Of a stretch of 64,000 nt of DNA, positions 22,551-35,900 are shown piece after piece (position 1 is the stretch's first letter; each line of letters begins with the position of its first letter). A program made the translations under genes and the position numbers. This stretch comes from Lumnitzera littorea. Taxonomy: Eukaryota > Streptophyta > Magnoliopsida > Myrtales > Combretaceae. The notes under the pieces are model-generated. The model was given only the letters and a program-made list of their open reading frames with translations, was not told the DNA's origin and did not search any database. The stretch is taken from positions 29,192,155 through 29,256,154 of the forward strand of contig JAMXBB010000011.1 in the NCBI GenBank assembly GCA_024138015.1, given 5' to 3'.

Positions 22551-25129
22551 CCTAGATATTCCTGATATTAGATTTTTAGGTTTTAATAAGATTGATTTCT
22601 TCAATTAATCTGACATTCATGAAATATGAAGTCTTCATGGTTACTTCTCAATCAACATGTATAAGTTCAAGTTTGGAAATGCCTATTTATATACATATTA
22701 CATATTTACTTTTCTTTTATGGATTTGGTTACTATTTTCTTTGCATGTTATATTATACATTATGATACATGGAAGAGGAGAATAAAATCCAATTCATTTG
22801 GTTAAAAAAGGGGTTATTTATACCATTAGATTATAAAAGTTTGAATTATTCAAACAATATATATATACTTCATTATCATATTTTTAGCCTTTTGTAATAA
22901 GGATATGGGATAGGAACCCATATACTTGTAGATTTGGCTAAAGAGGAGCCGAGAGTCACTGTACACCGCTCCATATGCTTTCTAAAAGTATAGGAGTTTT
23001 CAGATGATGACAAAGATAATAGATAGACAATATCTTTTAATACCTAATAAAAACTAAAAAAAGAAAAACGAAAAGAAAGAAACAACAAAATTTTCTACAA
23101 TGATCATAATTAACTCATTGAAATTGGTAATAGGTTTTCTCTAAGGAAAACATCCTATTGAATTCGTTAATCGATTGGCTATTTAAAGAAACATGAGATG
23201 GATTTGAAAACTCTTAAAATGATGTCTAAGTTATTATAGGTTTAAAAATCCTCCTTTCCTTTTATTTCTATCCTTCAAAGCGATCTCCCATAATACTCTC
23301 TTAAATTCACAATCGATCATTATTGAAAGAAATGGTTAGTAGCTACAATTAAGTGATGTATACGCAACATATGTGCTAAAGTAAGGGCCTGTTAAGGCTA
23401 TTAAACGTTAAATATTTCGTGTATAATTACATATAATGAAGAAAAAGTGGTATGAACAGACAACAATAGCTATGTACTGATGAGTGATGATGGAGAAAGT
23501 TACAAGTCAAAGTACAGTTGAATCCTTAATCAATTGGTAGCATAGACGAAATGCTCGATATGGGTGTTCTTGTTCATCAAAGAAAGTAAGACAATGGACT
23601 TAGCCCTCACGGTACTTCCCTTCAAGTGGGATGACACTACAGCTTAACACCAGCACTATCTAGAGAAGGTAAAACTCATCTCGCTGCACTCCGTTTATGA
23701 AACATCCATCTCTGTTTACAAGACAAAACTAAAGACATCATTAAGAATTTCTTTTATATTAGACAAAGCATATGAATATGTAATTGTGGTATAGATGGCT
23801 AATTAATAAGTTAACTAAAGTGCTAAATTTTGAAAGATTAGCTAAGAGATGAAAAATATGATTAGTTCATATTGAGTTTGAAGAATTAAATTCAATTGGA
23901 TGAATCTTACAGGACATAGAAACTTTGTTTAACCTGATTCATTTGAATGAAATAGACTTCGTTATACCAAGTCAACTTTGCTTGAGCAAAATCTAGAAGT
24001 TGAGTCTTATGATGAGAAGATATCGAAATCATATGCCCTACGAATCGTCCTACGTTCGATGATCCGAGTGAGGTACTAGATAAAGTGTAATTCTAAGAAG
24101 CAGCACATATTGAATTTATTTACTGAATGAGTAGACACATCGATTATTATGACTATTGTTAGCTACATTAAAAATTGTATCAAAAGGCATGATTCAAGGT
24201 GAATGATTATAATTTCAATACTACGTGAATTTATCATGAATTTTACTCACGTTTATGAATCAATTTACTTGTTTTTTGAAAAAGTATCTTCTCTCTAACT
24301 TCCTAACATTAATCAAATTCTTTTCTACATTCTCTTATCTTTTAGTGGTTTGATTTACTAATCAAATCGATTAGATTTAATTTATTCTAAAAGAGTACAA
24401 CAACTAAATTCCCTTAGCAAATTTAGTATAAGAGGCCTAAATCTCTTTAGGGGCAGCAACTTCGTCATAACTCCAATCTATTTATTAGTTTGTTCATATG
24501 TCATTGTTTCTTGTTTCCCTATATTAACTATAATACATAAAATTAGACGTGAACATTAAAACCTATGAATATTAAAGAGTAGGTTGTGCCTATAGTGACT
24601 GGGGGTGATATATGGTGTGATTTTGTATCTATCTTGGGGCCTACTAAAAAATTGTATATAGAATAATACATGTTTCAAGTTTTATAACACTAAGTCCTCA
24701 AGATATATATAGATACAGTGAAATTGAATTATACAATATTGCTAATATATATAATTTATTTTGGAATTACTAAATTGGCCGAAAATCTTTTCGAACTCCG
24801 ATACTTTTGAGTGATTTGGTTGGGTTAGCATTAACATGCACAAGGGAAAAGAAAAAAAAAAGTAATAAGTCGAACTTTATATGACTAATTTGGGGCCAAA
24901 AAAAAAAAAAAAAATTGATGTCATTAATAAGCTGTGTACAAGTCATTAATTTGACATTTATAATGGATATATAGTGGTGTTGGCCTTACTAATAACTCAT
25001 CGTTCCTCCAAAAATTAAGCCAAATTGTGTATAGAATTTCTAATCTAAGTATCATCTTGATTTATATTTGTTGTATTTTGTCGCTATCTTAAAATTTAGT
25101 AATAAAGAGTTCAAATCCTTGATAGCTAG
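22551..25129. other. AT-rich intergenic sequence, no gene recognised
   Basis: Stops crowd all six frames and I see no domain motif. There is an A-tract at 24,898-24,915 and a slightly less AT-rich patch at 23,560-23,720 without a usable frame. It may hold unrecognised old repeats. Confidence 0.6.
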
Positions 25130-26305
25130 GCTGCTTTTGAAGTTAGGAAAGATATCAAGCCTTGCCAATGCTATCCGTGTGCTTGCGAAAATGGAAGATG
25201 CGCCATTGGACGTGTTTTGAAAAGAACGCAGGTAGCTAATGGAATGGTCTTAGAGAAAACATCATCCCCATTGGGTCTACTCCATTATGTTTGAGTCCCT
25301 AGTCCATGTTGCTTCATTCGAAATTCCAAGTAGGAATGGGTTAGTTATGAAAGGAGGGAAGGATGCTAGGCGATCAAATGCGAATCTCCACGAGGTCATC
25401 GCTTATGCCACTCCTGACAGCATTGGTAGAGGACTTATTGGTCTTGTAACTTCATGGGAGGAGATACCAGATTTACTTAAGCTCGATAATGTTATCGATC
25501 TTGTAATCCCTGAGGGAGTAACAAGTTGGTTTCTCAAATCAAGGAATCAACCGAAATTTCGACTCCTAGCCATGCTGATGGAATATGCCATATTTATGCT
25601 GATAAGCCTGCAAACATGGAGATGGCAAAGAGTGTTGTCCTGGATGCCAAAACAGATTATGCAGCAGCTTGTAATTGTAATGCGATGGAAACCCTTGTTA
25701 TTCATAAGGCTTTGGCCAAGAATGATGGATTTCATGAGATTGTCGTCGGCCTTAACTCGTTTAGAAGGTGTTACTTTATATTATATATATGCTCAGAGGC
25801 CCAATCACTCCATCATGAGTACGATTCCATAGCTTGCACCATTGAAATTGTGGACTATGTTAATGGGGCCATCGATCATATTCATCAACATGGAAGTGCA
25901 CGTACTGATTGTATTATGGAAGAAGATAAGTGTAGTTGCAGGAGTCTCTTTACGCCAAGTTGACAGTGCCGCTGTCAAGTCCGATATTTTGCGATGGGGC
26001 TCGGTTGGACTTTGGGCTAGGTGCAGAGGTCGGCATAAGTAAGAGTAAAATTTATGCTTTGAGGCCCAGTAGGTGTTGAGGGGGTATTGACAATAAGATA
26101 GATACTTCGAGGCAGTGGACTGATTGTGAAAGGTGATAAAGTAGTAGTTTATACTTGCAAGGAGCTTCCAGTAGCTTAATATCTAACCACCCCATGGCTA
26201 ATATCTTCACTTGGTAATCTTATTGTTTATTGTAGCATCTCAAGTTTTATCTTGGGCTGTATGTCCTTGCTATGAGGAACTTGAGCGGGTAGAATCGAAG
26301 AGTTA
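25130..26305 (+). pseudogene. P5CS: Processed (retro-) pseudogene of delta-1-pyrroline-5-carboxylate synthetase, C-terminal part
   Basis: P5CS makes the proline precursor glutamate-5-semialdehyde. This copy covers most of the gamma-glutamyl-phosphate reductase half. Blocks in order: KLGKISSLANAIRVLAKMED (about 25,140), [95 protein letters not shown]...METLVIHK (region of the catalytic Cys), [37 protein letters not shown], and YTCKELPVA with its natural stop at 26,179. About 1 kb runs without any intron although plant P5CS genes have many short exons. At least three frameshifts and a lost N-terminal kinase half make it non-functional. The roughly 130 bp after the stop look like 3' UTR. Confidence 0.93.
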
Positions 26306-26308
26306 CAA

Positions 26309-26612
26309 TAAGGGTACGTTTGGTTTAAAGAGTGAAATATGGTAGGAATAAAAATAAAATAGTAATAATTGTTTGTTATAACTATTTTGAGGTATCATAA
26401 ATAGGAAATGACAATTATTAAATTGTAATTTTAGGAACTTTAAGAAAATAAGAATTTTAGAGGATTCTAATCCTATGAATAGATATGAAAATAGTTAAAA
26501 TTAAAGAATAGCTATTCCTTTAGTTTTGTAAAGGAATTGCAATTTCTTTTTTTTTTTTTAGTAAAAGCAATTCTATGAAATAGTTATTCCGCGAATCAAA
26601 CACAAAAATAGA
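26309..26612. mobile_element. MITE-like repeat next to the P5CS pseudogene
   Basis: Starts GGGTACGTTTGGTTTAAAG and ends near GAATCAAACACAAAAATAG, a common plant MITE end pattern (…GTTTGGTT…/…AATCAAAC…). The inside has GGAATAGCTATTCC-like palindromes and is AT-rich. The inverted ends match only partly and no target duplication was fixed. Confidence 0.35.
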
Positions 26613-28859
26613 TTTGCAGGAGGAATGATTGTTTTATTTCACCTTCTAAAGTCAACTAAATATGCTATAAGAGTTGGTAGCCTTAGGAGATGTCATTTGT
26701 AGTAGATAAGGTTTTTGATAATTAGTGTTGTGGAGCCCTTCTCTTCCATATTTACAGAGGTTAGTCTCCATCCTTACTCTTTTAAAGGACGAAGCCCATC
26801 AATGGAAAAAAGATTAATAAAATTAAATAATATTATCATATTAGGTAAATCAATAAATGATATATTAGTATTAATAAAAACTTAATATATAATAACAAAG
26901 AACGTATTTTTTTTTAAATATTAATTATATTTTTATATGTTAAATTTTTATTTTTACTTATACATCACTTATGGATGAATGTGGCATCTCCATATCTCCT
27001 TTGTAAGTTTTCTTTCTTTTTTTTTTTTTTTGTTAATTCATAACACCAATAAAGATTAGAAGTAATATATATAACATTCTTTTTCAAAATTTTAAATCTT
27101 TGGGGCGCCCTGGGCGCGGGGCGGGGGTGTGGTGGGGAAACTAAGCCCACCTCTTGGTTTGCCATCAAGCATATATATCTACGGTAGATTTGTTGTAGAG
27201 TCCTAAAATATGTACTCCGGAACAACAGCTTAGAAGTTAAAATAAGAAATTCTTAACATTTTTTAAAATAATTATGTACTTCACGGAAAAACAATTATAT
27301 AGAAATATGTATATATAGTTTCTTGGAATTTTCAATAGGTGAGTTGAAATTACTAATTAGCATTTTTCTTATTGACAATCTACGGGAGCTTACACGAAGG
27401 TGGTAGGTATAGTCATTTTTTAACTTTTTTTTTTTTTTCAATAATTCTCTGTTTTCCTTTTCAACAATAATTTTCTTGTTAATTCAATGGTTTAATTATA
27501 TTTCTATATGTCCCTTTCATCTACTGAGGAGAAAGACGATGGGAGAAATGAGAATTCTCTATTTCATTTGATCGTAAAAAGCAAATTGGGCCACACAAAA
27601 TTGACATGTAGGAAAGTACAACTTATAGATGTGTTGGATTGATACGTACGTCTTTAATAGGAAATTATTAGCAAGACAATTTACAAACGTATTCATGAAT
27701 CAAGCAAATGATGGCAGTCCATGGGACCATTCTACTTTAGCCTGGCAACGGATTACATGTTAACAAATATTGGTGAGTGGAATGAATACGAAATGGAAAG
27801 GAAATACAAGTCGTAACTTAGGGGTACAACCGAGTTGTTATCTGAAGAGAGTTTATTAGGGATGAAGATACAATTACGTCTAGGCAAATTTTGATAGCAA
27901 TATTATTATTCTTTAAAGACGTAATGGTATCGCCAAGTTAAGTTTCTTGTTTGAAAAGGATGCAGATATCTTGGAACCAACTCACTACAATTTCAAAGAC
28001 TTGTAACTTATAAATATTCAAATGTAACTAGCTAGGTTATACACCACTTACAAGGGAGATATGATCTTGGATGAGCCACAAAACTTGTAAGATGATTAGA
28101 CATATTACTACCACTTAAATAAACACAATGGCATAATTAGACACAATTGTGAAACTTTGTAAAATAGATTTTGTTTGTATCTCATGGACTTAGTCAGAAC
28201 TATGTGTCTTCAATAGTCTCGCCTCTAGCTATCGGTGTGCTTTGTTTGGATCCCGTCCAGCTAGATTGTAACGAAATCCTTAATTCATGGTGTACAGGAA
28301 ATTAAATTTACTCATTCATTCATAGGACACGGAAAACAACTCATCTGATTTTGTTGGGATCTTGAGTATGAAATTGGATTGAAGTATGTGTATGAACATT
28401 TGTACCTCACCTTATTGCTAGATCATAGTATCACTAATCAATTCATAAATTTTGAGATGCTTATGAATCATTTAAATGCGTGGTTAGACGATTCCAAACA
28501 TATAATTCATAATCTATAAAACATTATAAGGTATGTAATTCCATTAGATTTTAGTACAAATCACAAAGTGCACCCACTAAATTATTGATAAGCTTGAAAA
28601 GCATACTTTCACATTTCAATAACTTTTGAATATATATATATATATATATATATATGATCTTTTTAACGAGAACCTAGAGCCTCTAATAAAGTTTGGAGTG
28701 ATTTACATAGTCTTACAAATTATAAGATTTCATAATTTTCTCAGAACAAATATAAAATATAAAATTACATATATGTGAAAATATATCTAAACCTTTTTTA
28801 TTGAGTGGTAGATAGGTACCATGTAAAATGTAATTTTAATTTTTGTAGATCGACAATTA
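26613..28859. other. AT-rich intergenic sequence with a GC-rich island and a TA microsatellite
   Basis: No coding signal. There is a striking G-rich stretch at 27,101-27,137 (GGGGCGCCCTGGGCGCGGGG and on) in otherwise AT-rich DNA. T-runs occur near 27,013-27,031 and 27,427-27,439, and a (TA)n tract at 28,630-28,655. Confidence 0.6.
28630..28655. repeat. (TA)n microsatellite
   Basis: Thirteen uninterrupted TA-type dinucleotides, an ordinary plant simple repeat. Confidence 0.95.
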
Positions 28860-28861
28860 GG

Positions 28862-29575
28862 CGGGGCTATACTTGCGCATTGGGTCGGCCTAATCTTGAA
28901 CTAACTTAAAACCACTAGTTCACAAGCTTAGCTACAGTTGAACTGTGATCGATTGATAGGGGCCGGTTTCAAGTCGGTTCGACTCTTGAACCATTTTTTT
29001 CAATATTTAATTTTTTATTGATTTTATTAATTTCCTTTTTTTAAATACATTTAAAATTCTAATAAAGTAAGCTTTTTTCACTTTTTTTTAAGTGTCTTAA
29101 TTCATTAATAATTTTTATTTTTTATTAATTTTTAACTTAATATGATTTTGATTTAATGTGATTATAACTTTTATTTTTTTTCCATTCAAATTTTATTTTT
29201 TCCTCATAATCAAGTCATTAACAATTGAAAAGTTTTATAAAAAAAAATTATATTAACTTGAATTGAATTTTCAATTTATTATTAATACATAATTAATTTA
29301 TGATTAATCATCTATTATTAATTTGATGATATTATTTTTAAAAAATCGTCCTTTACTATTACATAAAAAGTAGTTATAACATGTCATGACGCTCATGCCA
29401 TACAATTATTTTTTTCCGACTTAATAATCTTTCTTCTCTCTCCTTCTTTCTTTCTTTTTTTTTTTTTTAAAGGGTGAGCCACTTAAGCCAATCCATCGGC
29501 TTAATGGTGGGCCGTTCAATTGCCCGGACTCTTAAGGGTCGGCAGTTCATGGGAGCGGTTCGATCTGGCTGAGTT
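28862..29575. mobile_element. hAT-like non-autonomous DNA transposon candidate
   Basis: GC-richer ends crowd motifs such as GGGTCGG, GGGGCCGG, GTCGGTTCGACTC (left, 28,890-28,995) and GGCCGTTC, GGGTCGG, GCGGTTCGA (right, 29,508-29,565). They flank a very AT-rich core of about 500 bp. This layout of subterminal GGTTC/GGCC repeats is usual for hAT-type non-autonomous elements. Exact ends and an 8-bp duplication could not be fixed. Confidence 0.4.
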
Positions 29576-31919
29576 GATTTAATTTACAGTTTAAAATTGA
29601 CCTTTACATAAATCAAGATAAAACAGTATAAGAAGAAAATCAACACCAAAAATAGAGTGAGATATGTAATAAGAATTATCATTGCTACATTAATTGGGAA
29701 TATTATTTAGAAATTTGGAGATAATAGTGGAATAATATCTTAATTTTTCATGATGGGGATATAATTCATAGAAAATAATCTGTATGATTATTGATTATAT
29801 ATATATATATCTCCAGTAACTCGATATAACTATATTATTAAGTTTGTACATTCTATTTGTCTTCACTAAAGTTGAAAGAAGAAAACCCCTGTAGTTGACA
29901 ACATATGAATAGGTTACAAAAGTAGTGTATGTATTTATAGTTTCTCTTTAACAGTTTGTGACAAAATGGGCTACTATATAATTAAATAATGTATTACATT
30001 TAAGACTCAATTGCACACTATAAACACGTTTCCTACGTCACACCCATCACTTCCGAGTGTAACAAAATTAAAGCAATGAAAACCAGACTAGATTGAATTG
30101 GTGCCACAAATTTAAGCCCACAAAATCCATATTATTATTATTATTCAATAAAAAGGTTATGAGATAAAAAAATCAAATCTAATCTATCTAATTAAAATAT
30201 CAATATTTATCTAAGTGAATTATAGAACCTTACTCTATAAAGAACCTATTATTATTATTATCATCAACTTGGTCAGATATGAATGTCTTTGATGATAATG
30301 GATAATTGAATAATTGAATAATTGTTATGTCTAATTGAATAATGGACCAACAACTTGCGAATTTTTAAATATGTGTAGTTTGATCCAAATCTAAAGTCCT
30401 GTTGATATTCCGCTTGATTGGGCCCTTCAATAACTGTTTTTCCACATGTTTCCGGGTCCACATTAAATAGAGGGCCTTTTAATGGGCACATTTAAGTCTT
30501 TTCACGGGCGTCCACTTTTAGTAATTTTAAACTCTAGTCATGCATTGTAAGTTTTTTCCCGTATATTCGAAAAACTACACTTTTAGTATTTAATATTTTT
30601 TTTTACTCTTAATATTTTTCCTCTTATGTTTGAGTCTCAACATTTTCTGACTTTCATAAAAATAGTATCTTTGTTAACTTCGTTAATTTTTTTTTTTTTT
30701 CCATTTTAGACATGTGCTTGCTTCAATTGGTTTTGGGATAACTAGCCAAGATGGCTAGTATATACATAATTTTTTGCAGCACTTTTTCTAATATTTTAAT
30801 AAATTTCTTGTTCTTTTGTGTTAAGTTTTATTTTACTATGGAATTAAATATACTATATATTGTTATTTTATTAAATTAATTATTATGGACCAATTAAAAA
30901 CTCATATGTTTTAAGAATAGATAAAAATTTTATTATAACTGTAGAAGTTCTATTCTTGTGAATGTTTGAAAGTATAGAGGGTTCAAATGAAAAAATAAAT
31001 AAGTAAAGTTAAAGAATTAAATAAAAAGATAGGTAAAAATACAATAGTGTAATGATTTTTTTCAACTATATATATAATAGAGGTTAGAAAGAGAAAATCG
31101 AATAAATTACATAATCAGTTATCATGCCACATAGATCAAGAGCCTTGACGAGTTTAATAAAATATAGCTAAAGCTTGTAATATTAGTTTCATAGAAGATA
31201 GTTACGTATTTTGCTTTTGCTTTTTGAGTCTCAAATGTCTAGTTCGTACATGGTCATACTGCTGTTATAAAAATGGCTTTAGTTAGCGATACTGTATGTC
31301 AGGTAATTTTGAGCAATTGATTGCATCGTTGTCTTCTTTCCTGCATTTTCATATTCTTATGTTAAAATATGGGATATATGTAACGAAATACTCGATCTTT
31401 ATCTATTCCTGTGGAATTAGCCCTAAAAACATTTTCGTATTATAATTTTTTTCTCTAAGAATGAACAAATAGAATTTTATAACAAAAATAATGCCTAAAG
31501 GATGCAGTTTAAAAAATTGAAAATTTTCTAAAAAGATTTAAAACTTATGTCAAAACCCTTAAAATCTAGTGGTATGAATAATTTATAGGAAAGAGAAGAT
31601 TTTATTATTAATCTTTTAGGGGCTTGACCAAGTTAGTATAATTTCCCTTTGAAGGGCATATAGAGCTATAAGCTATTCAATCATCTTTATTTTGCTATGA
31701 TATATAATATTTGGTGTTTGTACTTGATACAACTTGATCTAGGTAAAAATTGAAGAATTTAATATATGATATAACTTGTCTTTTTCTTTTCTTTCTCTTT
31801 TTTATTTCCCGGCAACAAGTCTATCTTTACTAATTGAGAAAACAAAAAATAAAGTCTATAGGGTTGATAATTTGTATTTTCTTGTTATGTCTTATATTTC
31901 TATTTAAACGCATTAGTAT
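29576..31919. other. AT-rich intergenic sequence, no gene recognised
   Basis: Holds short (ATT)n tracts (30,131 and 30,248), a (TA)n near 29,796-29,810 and long T-runs. The frame at 30,273-30,491 (minus) has no family-like motif. I see no RNA gene or coding region. Confidence 0.6.
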
Positions 31920-33180
31920 TTTGAAAACTTTAATCCGCAACCTGATCCATTTTATTAATTATGTATAAAAACCTAAATTCTTAACTTGGTTTGTTTAATA
32001 AGCGTATTTCATATTCAAAATAGACTAATTTATCAATTAAAAAGTTATAGTCAAATCTATAAGATAATTATCAATCCATAGGGAAAATGATGATAGTAAA
32101 ATTAATTTTGCAAATGAAAATGATATAGTGTTGATATCTATACATGAAATTACAACCCAACAAAAGCTTTATGAAGTAAAATCCAATCAAATATAACAAA
32201 TGTAGATACTTGTTTATTATATAACATCTTGATATTATGTTAGACTATATCTCATGGTATATTACGATTAGTAGTAATATTCTCAAAGAGATAATCTAAG
32301 AATGTATAGATAAAAATATTGTATTAAAAACAAATAAATGATCTCAAAATATTTATATAAATAATTTAATTTACTATATTTTTTATAAAACCAATTTGTT
32401 ATTCAAAAAAGAGTTTCCACACTGTTTGACTTGAATGTGCTACTATAGTGATTGAGAATTGGACCATTCAATAAATGTAAATTTGGCAATTATCATAGAT
32501 ATAAATTTATTTAAGATATCACATACCACTTTTATAATTTGAAGATATTAAGATCGATTAGTATTCCATAGCTCAAATTTTCTAATTCAACCATCATATA
32601 TCACTTTGTGGCAAAGAAAAAAAAAACCATCATATGTCACTCCTCATACAAATATAGCTCTAATTCAAGTTTATTATCACTTCTAAATGTTGCATGCTTT
32701 TAAAGGATTAAAATTAATAGATAAAGCAAAGATTATAAATATCCAAATAAATGAAATAAATTTAAATCCAATATATTATTTGTAAAAGATAAAATTACTT
32801 GTAAGTTCTCAGCTCATTCATCAATAATAGAATCTTGAGCTCTTAGCTTAAGAATACTAATAGTTGGACATATACTTATGCCATCGTTCTTCACATATTC
32901 GTGAGAAAAGAGAAAATAATGCTTTTCTAACTTTAAAAATATTGGTTATTGCAAAATTAAATGGATTCATGAGTTGAACTAATGACATATTTATGTGACT
33001 TGTTTAATAAAGGGATTATTAAAAAAATTCATAGGTTTAACTCGAACTCGAACATGAATTTGTCATTTTTAAATAGGTTTAACTCATTTATGTCTTATAT
33101 CAGTTTTTTCCTTACATAAACCCATTTATAATCATGTCATATGGTGTTTGAATAGGTCGTGTCTCAAATTGTTAACCCTA
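31920..33180. mobile_element. DNA-transposon-like repeat, copy 2 (inverted relative to copy 1)
   Basis: 31,945-32,050 (TTATTAATTATGTATAAAAA, later TTTATCAATTAAAAAGTTAT) matches the reverse complement of 22,300-22,480 in copy 1. The other end (33,020-33,175: GGTTTAACTC, ATAAACCCATTTATAATCAT, GGTCGTGTCTCAAATTG) has the same motif types as copy 1's opposite end. The middle is longer (about 1.26 kb total) and AT-rich. Confidence 0.45.
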
Positions 33181-33588
33181 TCTATGTTACTTAATGAAAG
33201 TTATTAGAAAAAAAGGGAAATACAAAGGACAATAAAATCATAATTAGAATTGGGCATAAACAAGTCTAGAAATTCCAATTCGTAGCTCCCTATATTGAAG
33301 CACTAGCATTGGCTTAGTTTAAGATGGTTCTAATTTGGTACTTGGAACCTTTGATTCTCATTACCTAAACCGTTTCTTTTCTAGAAAATATAATTTCCAA
33401 TTTTTTTTACATATGAATAGTCATCAATTTTATGAATTATAAATTTATATTTATGGTTATTAAACCAATAATGTTATACATCCTTTGACAATTGCTTTGT
33501 TTTCTTTTTTTGAAACTTTCATTGGTAAACCATGTATGATTCTAAGATTGACTAGCATTGAATTGTAGAACTATGATTTGTCCCATGG
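33181..33588. other. AT-rich spacer, no gene recognised
   Basis: Stops in all frames and no repeat I can name. Confidence 0.6.
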
Positions 33589-34240
33589 TGTAGAATCACA
33601 AGTGTTAATAGGCAATTTTAGACCATGGGCTTCTCAAGCCCATTCCAACATAAGAGGATTGTGGGCCAACTTGCTTCAGTCCATAACTTGCTTATGCTAG
33701 TCTAATTCCTAGCCCTAAAGGATAACTAAACTATCTAACCAAGCTGTAACCTTACTTGACTTATTTGAGGTTGGGTTGGTAACTTAGTTTTTACCTAATG
33801 GTCTTAACCCATGGCCTTTATGCCACGAAGATTACATATTTTAATAGTTTGTCTAAGGAGCCTAGAGAATGAACATTGTGGAAAACCATAGAATCCTTAC
33901 TCTATGAGAATAACCAAGGTGTTATGTTACCTCTTAAGATTCTCAAACCATATCTATTAAAAGATATACATGCCTCACTGGGCAAGATATAGATGTAGCT
34001 AGATTCCCTCCATATAACTTATAAATAGGGGTCAAGTCCCTCAAGTAACACACTTTACATACATATGCACAAGCATCCTTGCTTTCTTATTCTGAATCTT
34101 ACACATGCTAACTTAAGTATTAAACTAGCCATATCAAACAACCTCCTAATGCCCGCTAGCCATGTTTTCTCATATAAATTTAGGCTTTCCTTCATGGCCT
34201 AAAGTGAGCAATCTCCATCACTAAAATTTAGGCAACTATA
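33589..34240 (+). repeat. 5' LTR of Tat element A
   Basis: About 652 bp, starts TGTAGAATCAC, aligned throughout with 40,576-41,223. It contains a TATA-like CTTATAAATAGGGG near 34,018-34,030. The start (33,589 versus 33,603) and the end are uncertain by a few bases. Confidence 0.85.
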
Positions 34241-34241
34241 C

Positions 34242-34260
34242 TTAGAGTTGTTTGTAGTAA
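34242..34260 (+). promoter_or_regulatory. Primer binding site of Tat element A (decayed)
   Basis: TTAGAGTTGTTTGTAGTAA follows the LTR. It matches the TTGGTGCCGTCTGTGGGAA-type site of Tat elements except for changes that are mostly C-to-T or G-to-A, as expected from cytosine deamination. Confidence 0.6.
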
Positions 34261-34989
34261 AATGTTTCATTCGAGATTGATAGTTTTCTACATCTTGAGT
34301 CGAAATTCTAAGAAGGAGGATGGTAAGAACAATGAGATCTAAGCAATAAGAACTGGCTTATTTGACGACTACCAAAGTAATCAAGGCCATCAAGAGTTAA
34401 GTAGCTAACATTAACGAGGAAGTAGATGTCAAAGACAGAGAAGTCTAAGGCAACAATAAGGATGCCCTCATGACGATTGGTGGAGGTGATCATGGCAACC
34501 CTATAAGAATCCTTAACTTATCTAGATGGTAGAGATGGTAAGTAGATTAATAGCCTAGAATGATGAAATTCGAGGCTTTCAATGCATAAGTGATCGAACA
34601 AAACGAGTTAATCAAGGAGTAGAATAAGGCACTTTTTGGTGTAATTGTACAGGAAATGCAGGCTATAATGCTAAAAATCCCATACTTATAGGGAGGATAG
34701 TAAGGGCTCTAGTAGTTCTCATTCATTAAGCTCTATATCTGATCACTAGGTTCCTTCCTAGCAAAAGAACTAGCCTAAACAAGAGAAAAGCCTTGCATAT
34801 GCTACAAGTAGACATGATTGATTTGTTGACAGTTGTAATGTAAGTCAAAAGTTAGAAAGCCTTGCTCGTAACTTGCAACCCAAGGAGAAGGAAAAAACTC
34901 CTTAGGTAAATGAACCGATTGAAGGTGTCTATTAAAAGTAGCTAGTAAACTTAGTCACTAGAAGGATGTCTAGTGCTTGTGGGAGTGGA

Positions 34990-35900
34990 AAACAAAGGCT
35001 ATGGCTTTGAGTGCCAACACTAAAACTTTGTTCTCCTTAAGAGCAAGTGCTCCCAACTAGTAAGAAGCTTCTAACGTTTGAGTCGTACGATGGAACTACT
35101 AACCCTAAAGATCACTTGTTGTACTTTTGAACTCTAATAGACTTGCATGGCCTAAGTGATGGGTTGAATACAAGGCATTCTTAAGCACCTTTCGAAAGGC
35201 TATACATACATGGTTTTAGTACCTATTAGAGAATTCAATCTCTAGCTTTGATGAGGTTGCTAAGAAGTCCATCCTCTACTTCCAAGCAAGTCAACCCATA
35301 CCAAAGGATAACTCCATCTTATATCTCATTTGACAAAGGAATGTAGAGTCCCTTTAGTACTTTATTGATTGGTTTAATAAAGGGGGTAGTAGAAATACGG
35401 CAATTGAAAAAAGGTGTTGCAGTATGCGTAGCTACCATAAGAGTAGATCCTTATGGTGAATTTTTCAAGTCTCTATCGAAGAGTAAGCCGATTGCCTTGG
35501 TTGAATTTCGAAGAAAGGCCTAGAGGTACATAGATCAAGAAGACAACATTTGTGCTTGGTATGAGGTTGACTTAGGAAGGTTAAGGGAAAGGGACTCAAT
35601 GAAAGATCACCTATGTCCTAGAATTGATGATTGAGGCTTGAAAGACTAAAAGCAACCAATTTGATACTGATCTTCATTCAACGAAGTCCCTTAAACAAGC
35701 CAATAGTAGATATCTTTATGGAGGTTCATAACTTCAGGTTGTTATCAAAGCCTAAAAGGATGAAGACCAAGTCTAAATGCCATTATAATAGCAAATATTG
35801 CGATTTTCATAAAGCCAATGGGTACAACATGGATGAATGTTATTAGTTTAAGAACGCGCTGGAATTCGCTATCTAACGCAGGTTTTTGCATGAGTATATT
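34990..35900 (+). pseudogene. gag: gag remnant of Tat element A
   Basis: Capsid blocks AFLSTFRKAIHTWF, NSISSFDEVAKKSILYFQAS and PIPKDNSILYLI lie at about 35,170-35,330. The Tat-type zinc motif YCDFHKANGYNMDECY near 35,797-35,846 has tyrosine in place of the histidine after glycine, so a zinc ligand is lost. Numerous stops and frame changes occur. The family gag packages RNA and helps integration. Confidence 0.82.

Noticed and set aside
24898..24915. A-tract as a retroposon poly-A tail
   Set aside because: No recognisable gene or LINE sequence precedes it.
25287..25963. Two overlapping P5CS-like frames as a functional gene
   Set aside because: They are pieces of one frame split by indels; the N-terminal kinase half is missing.
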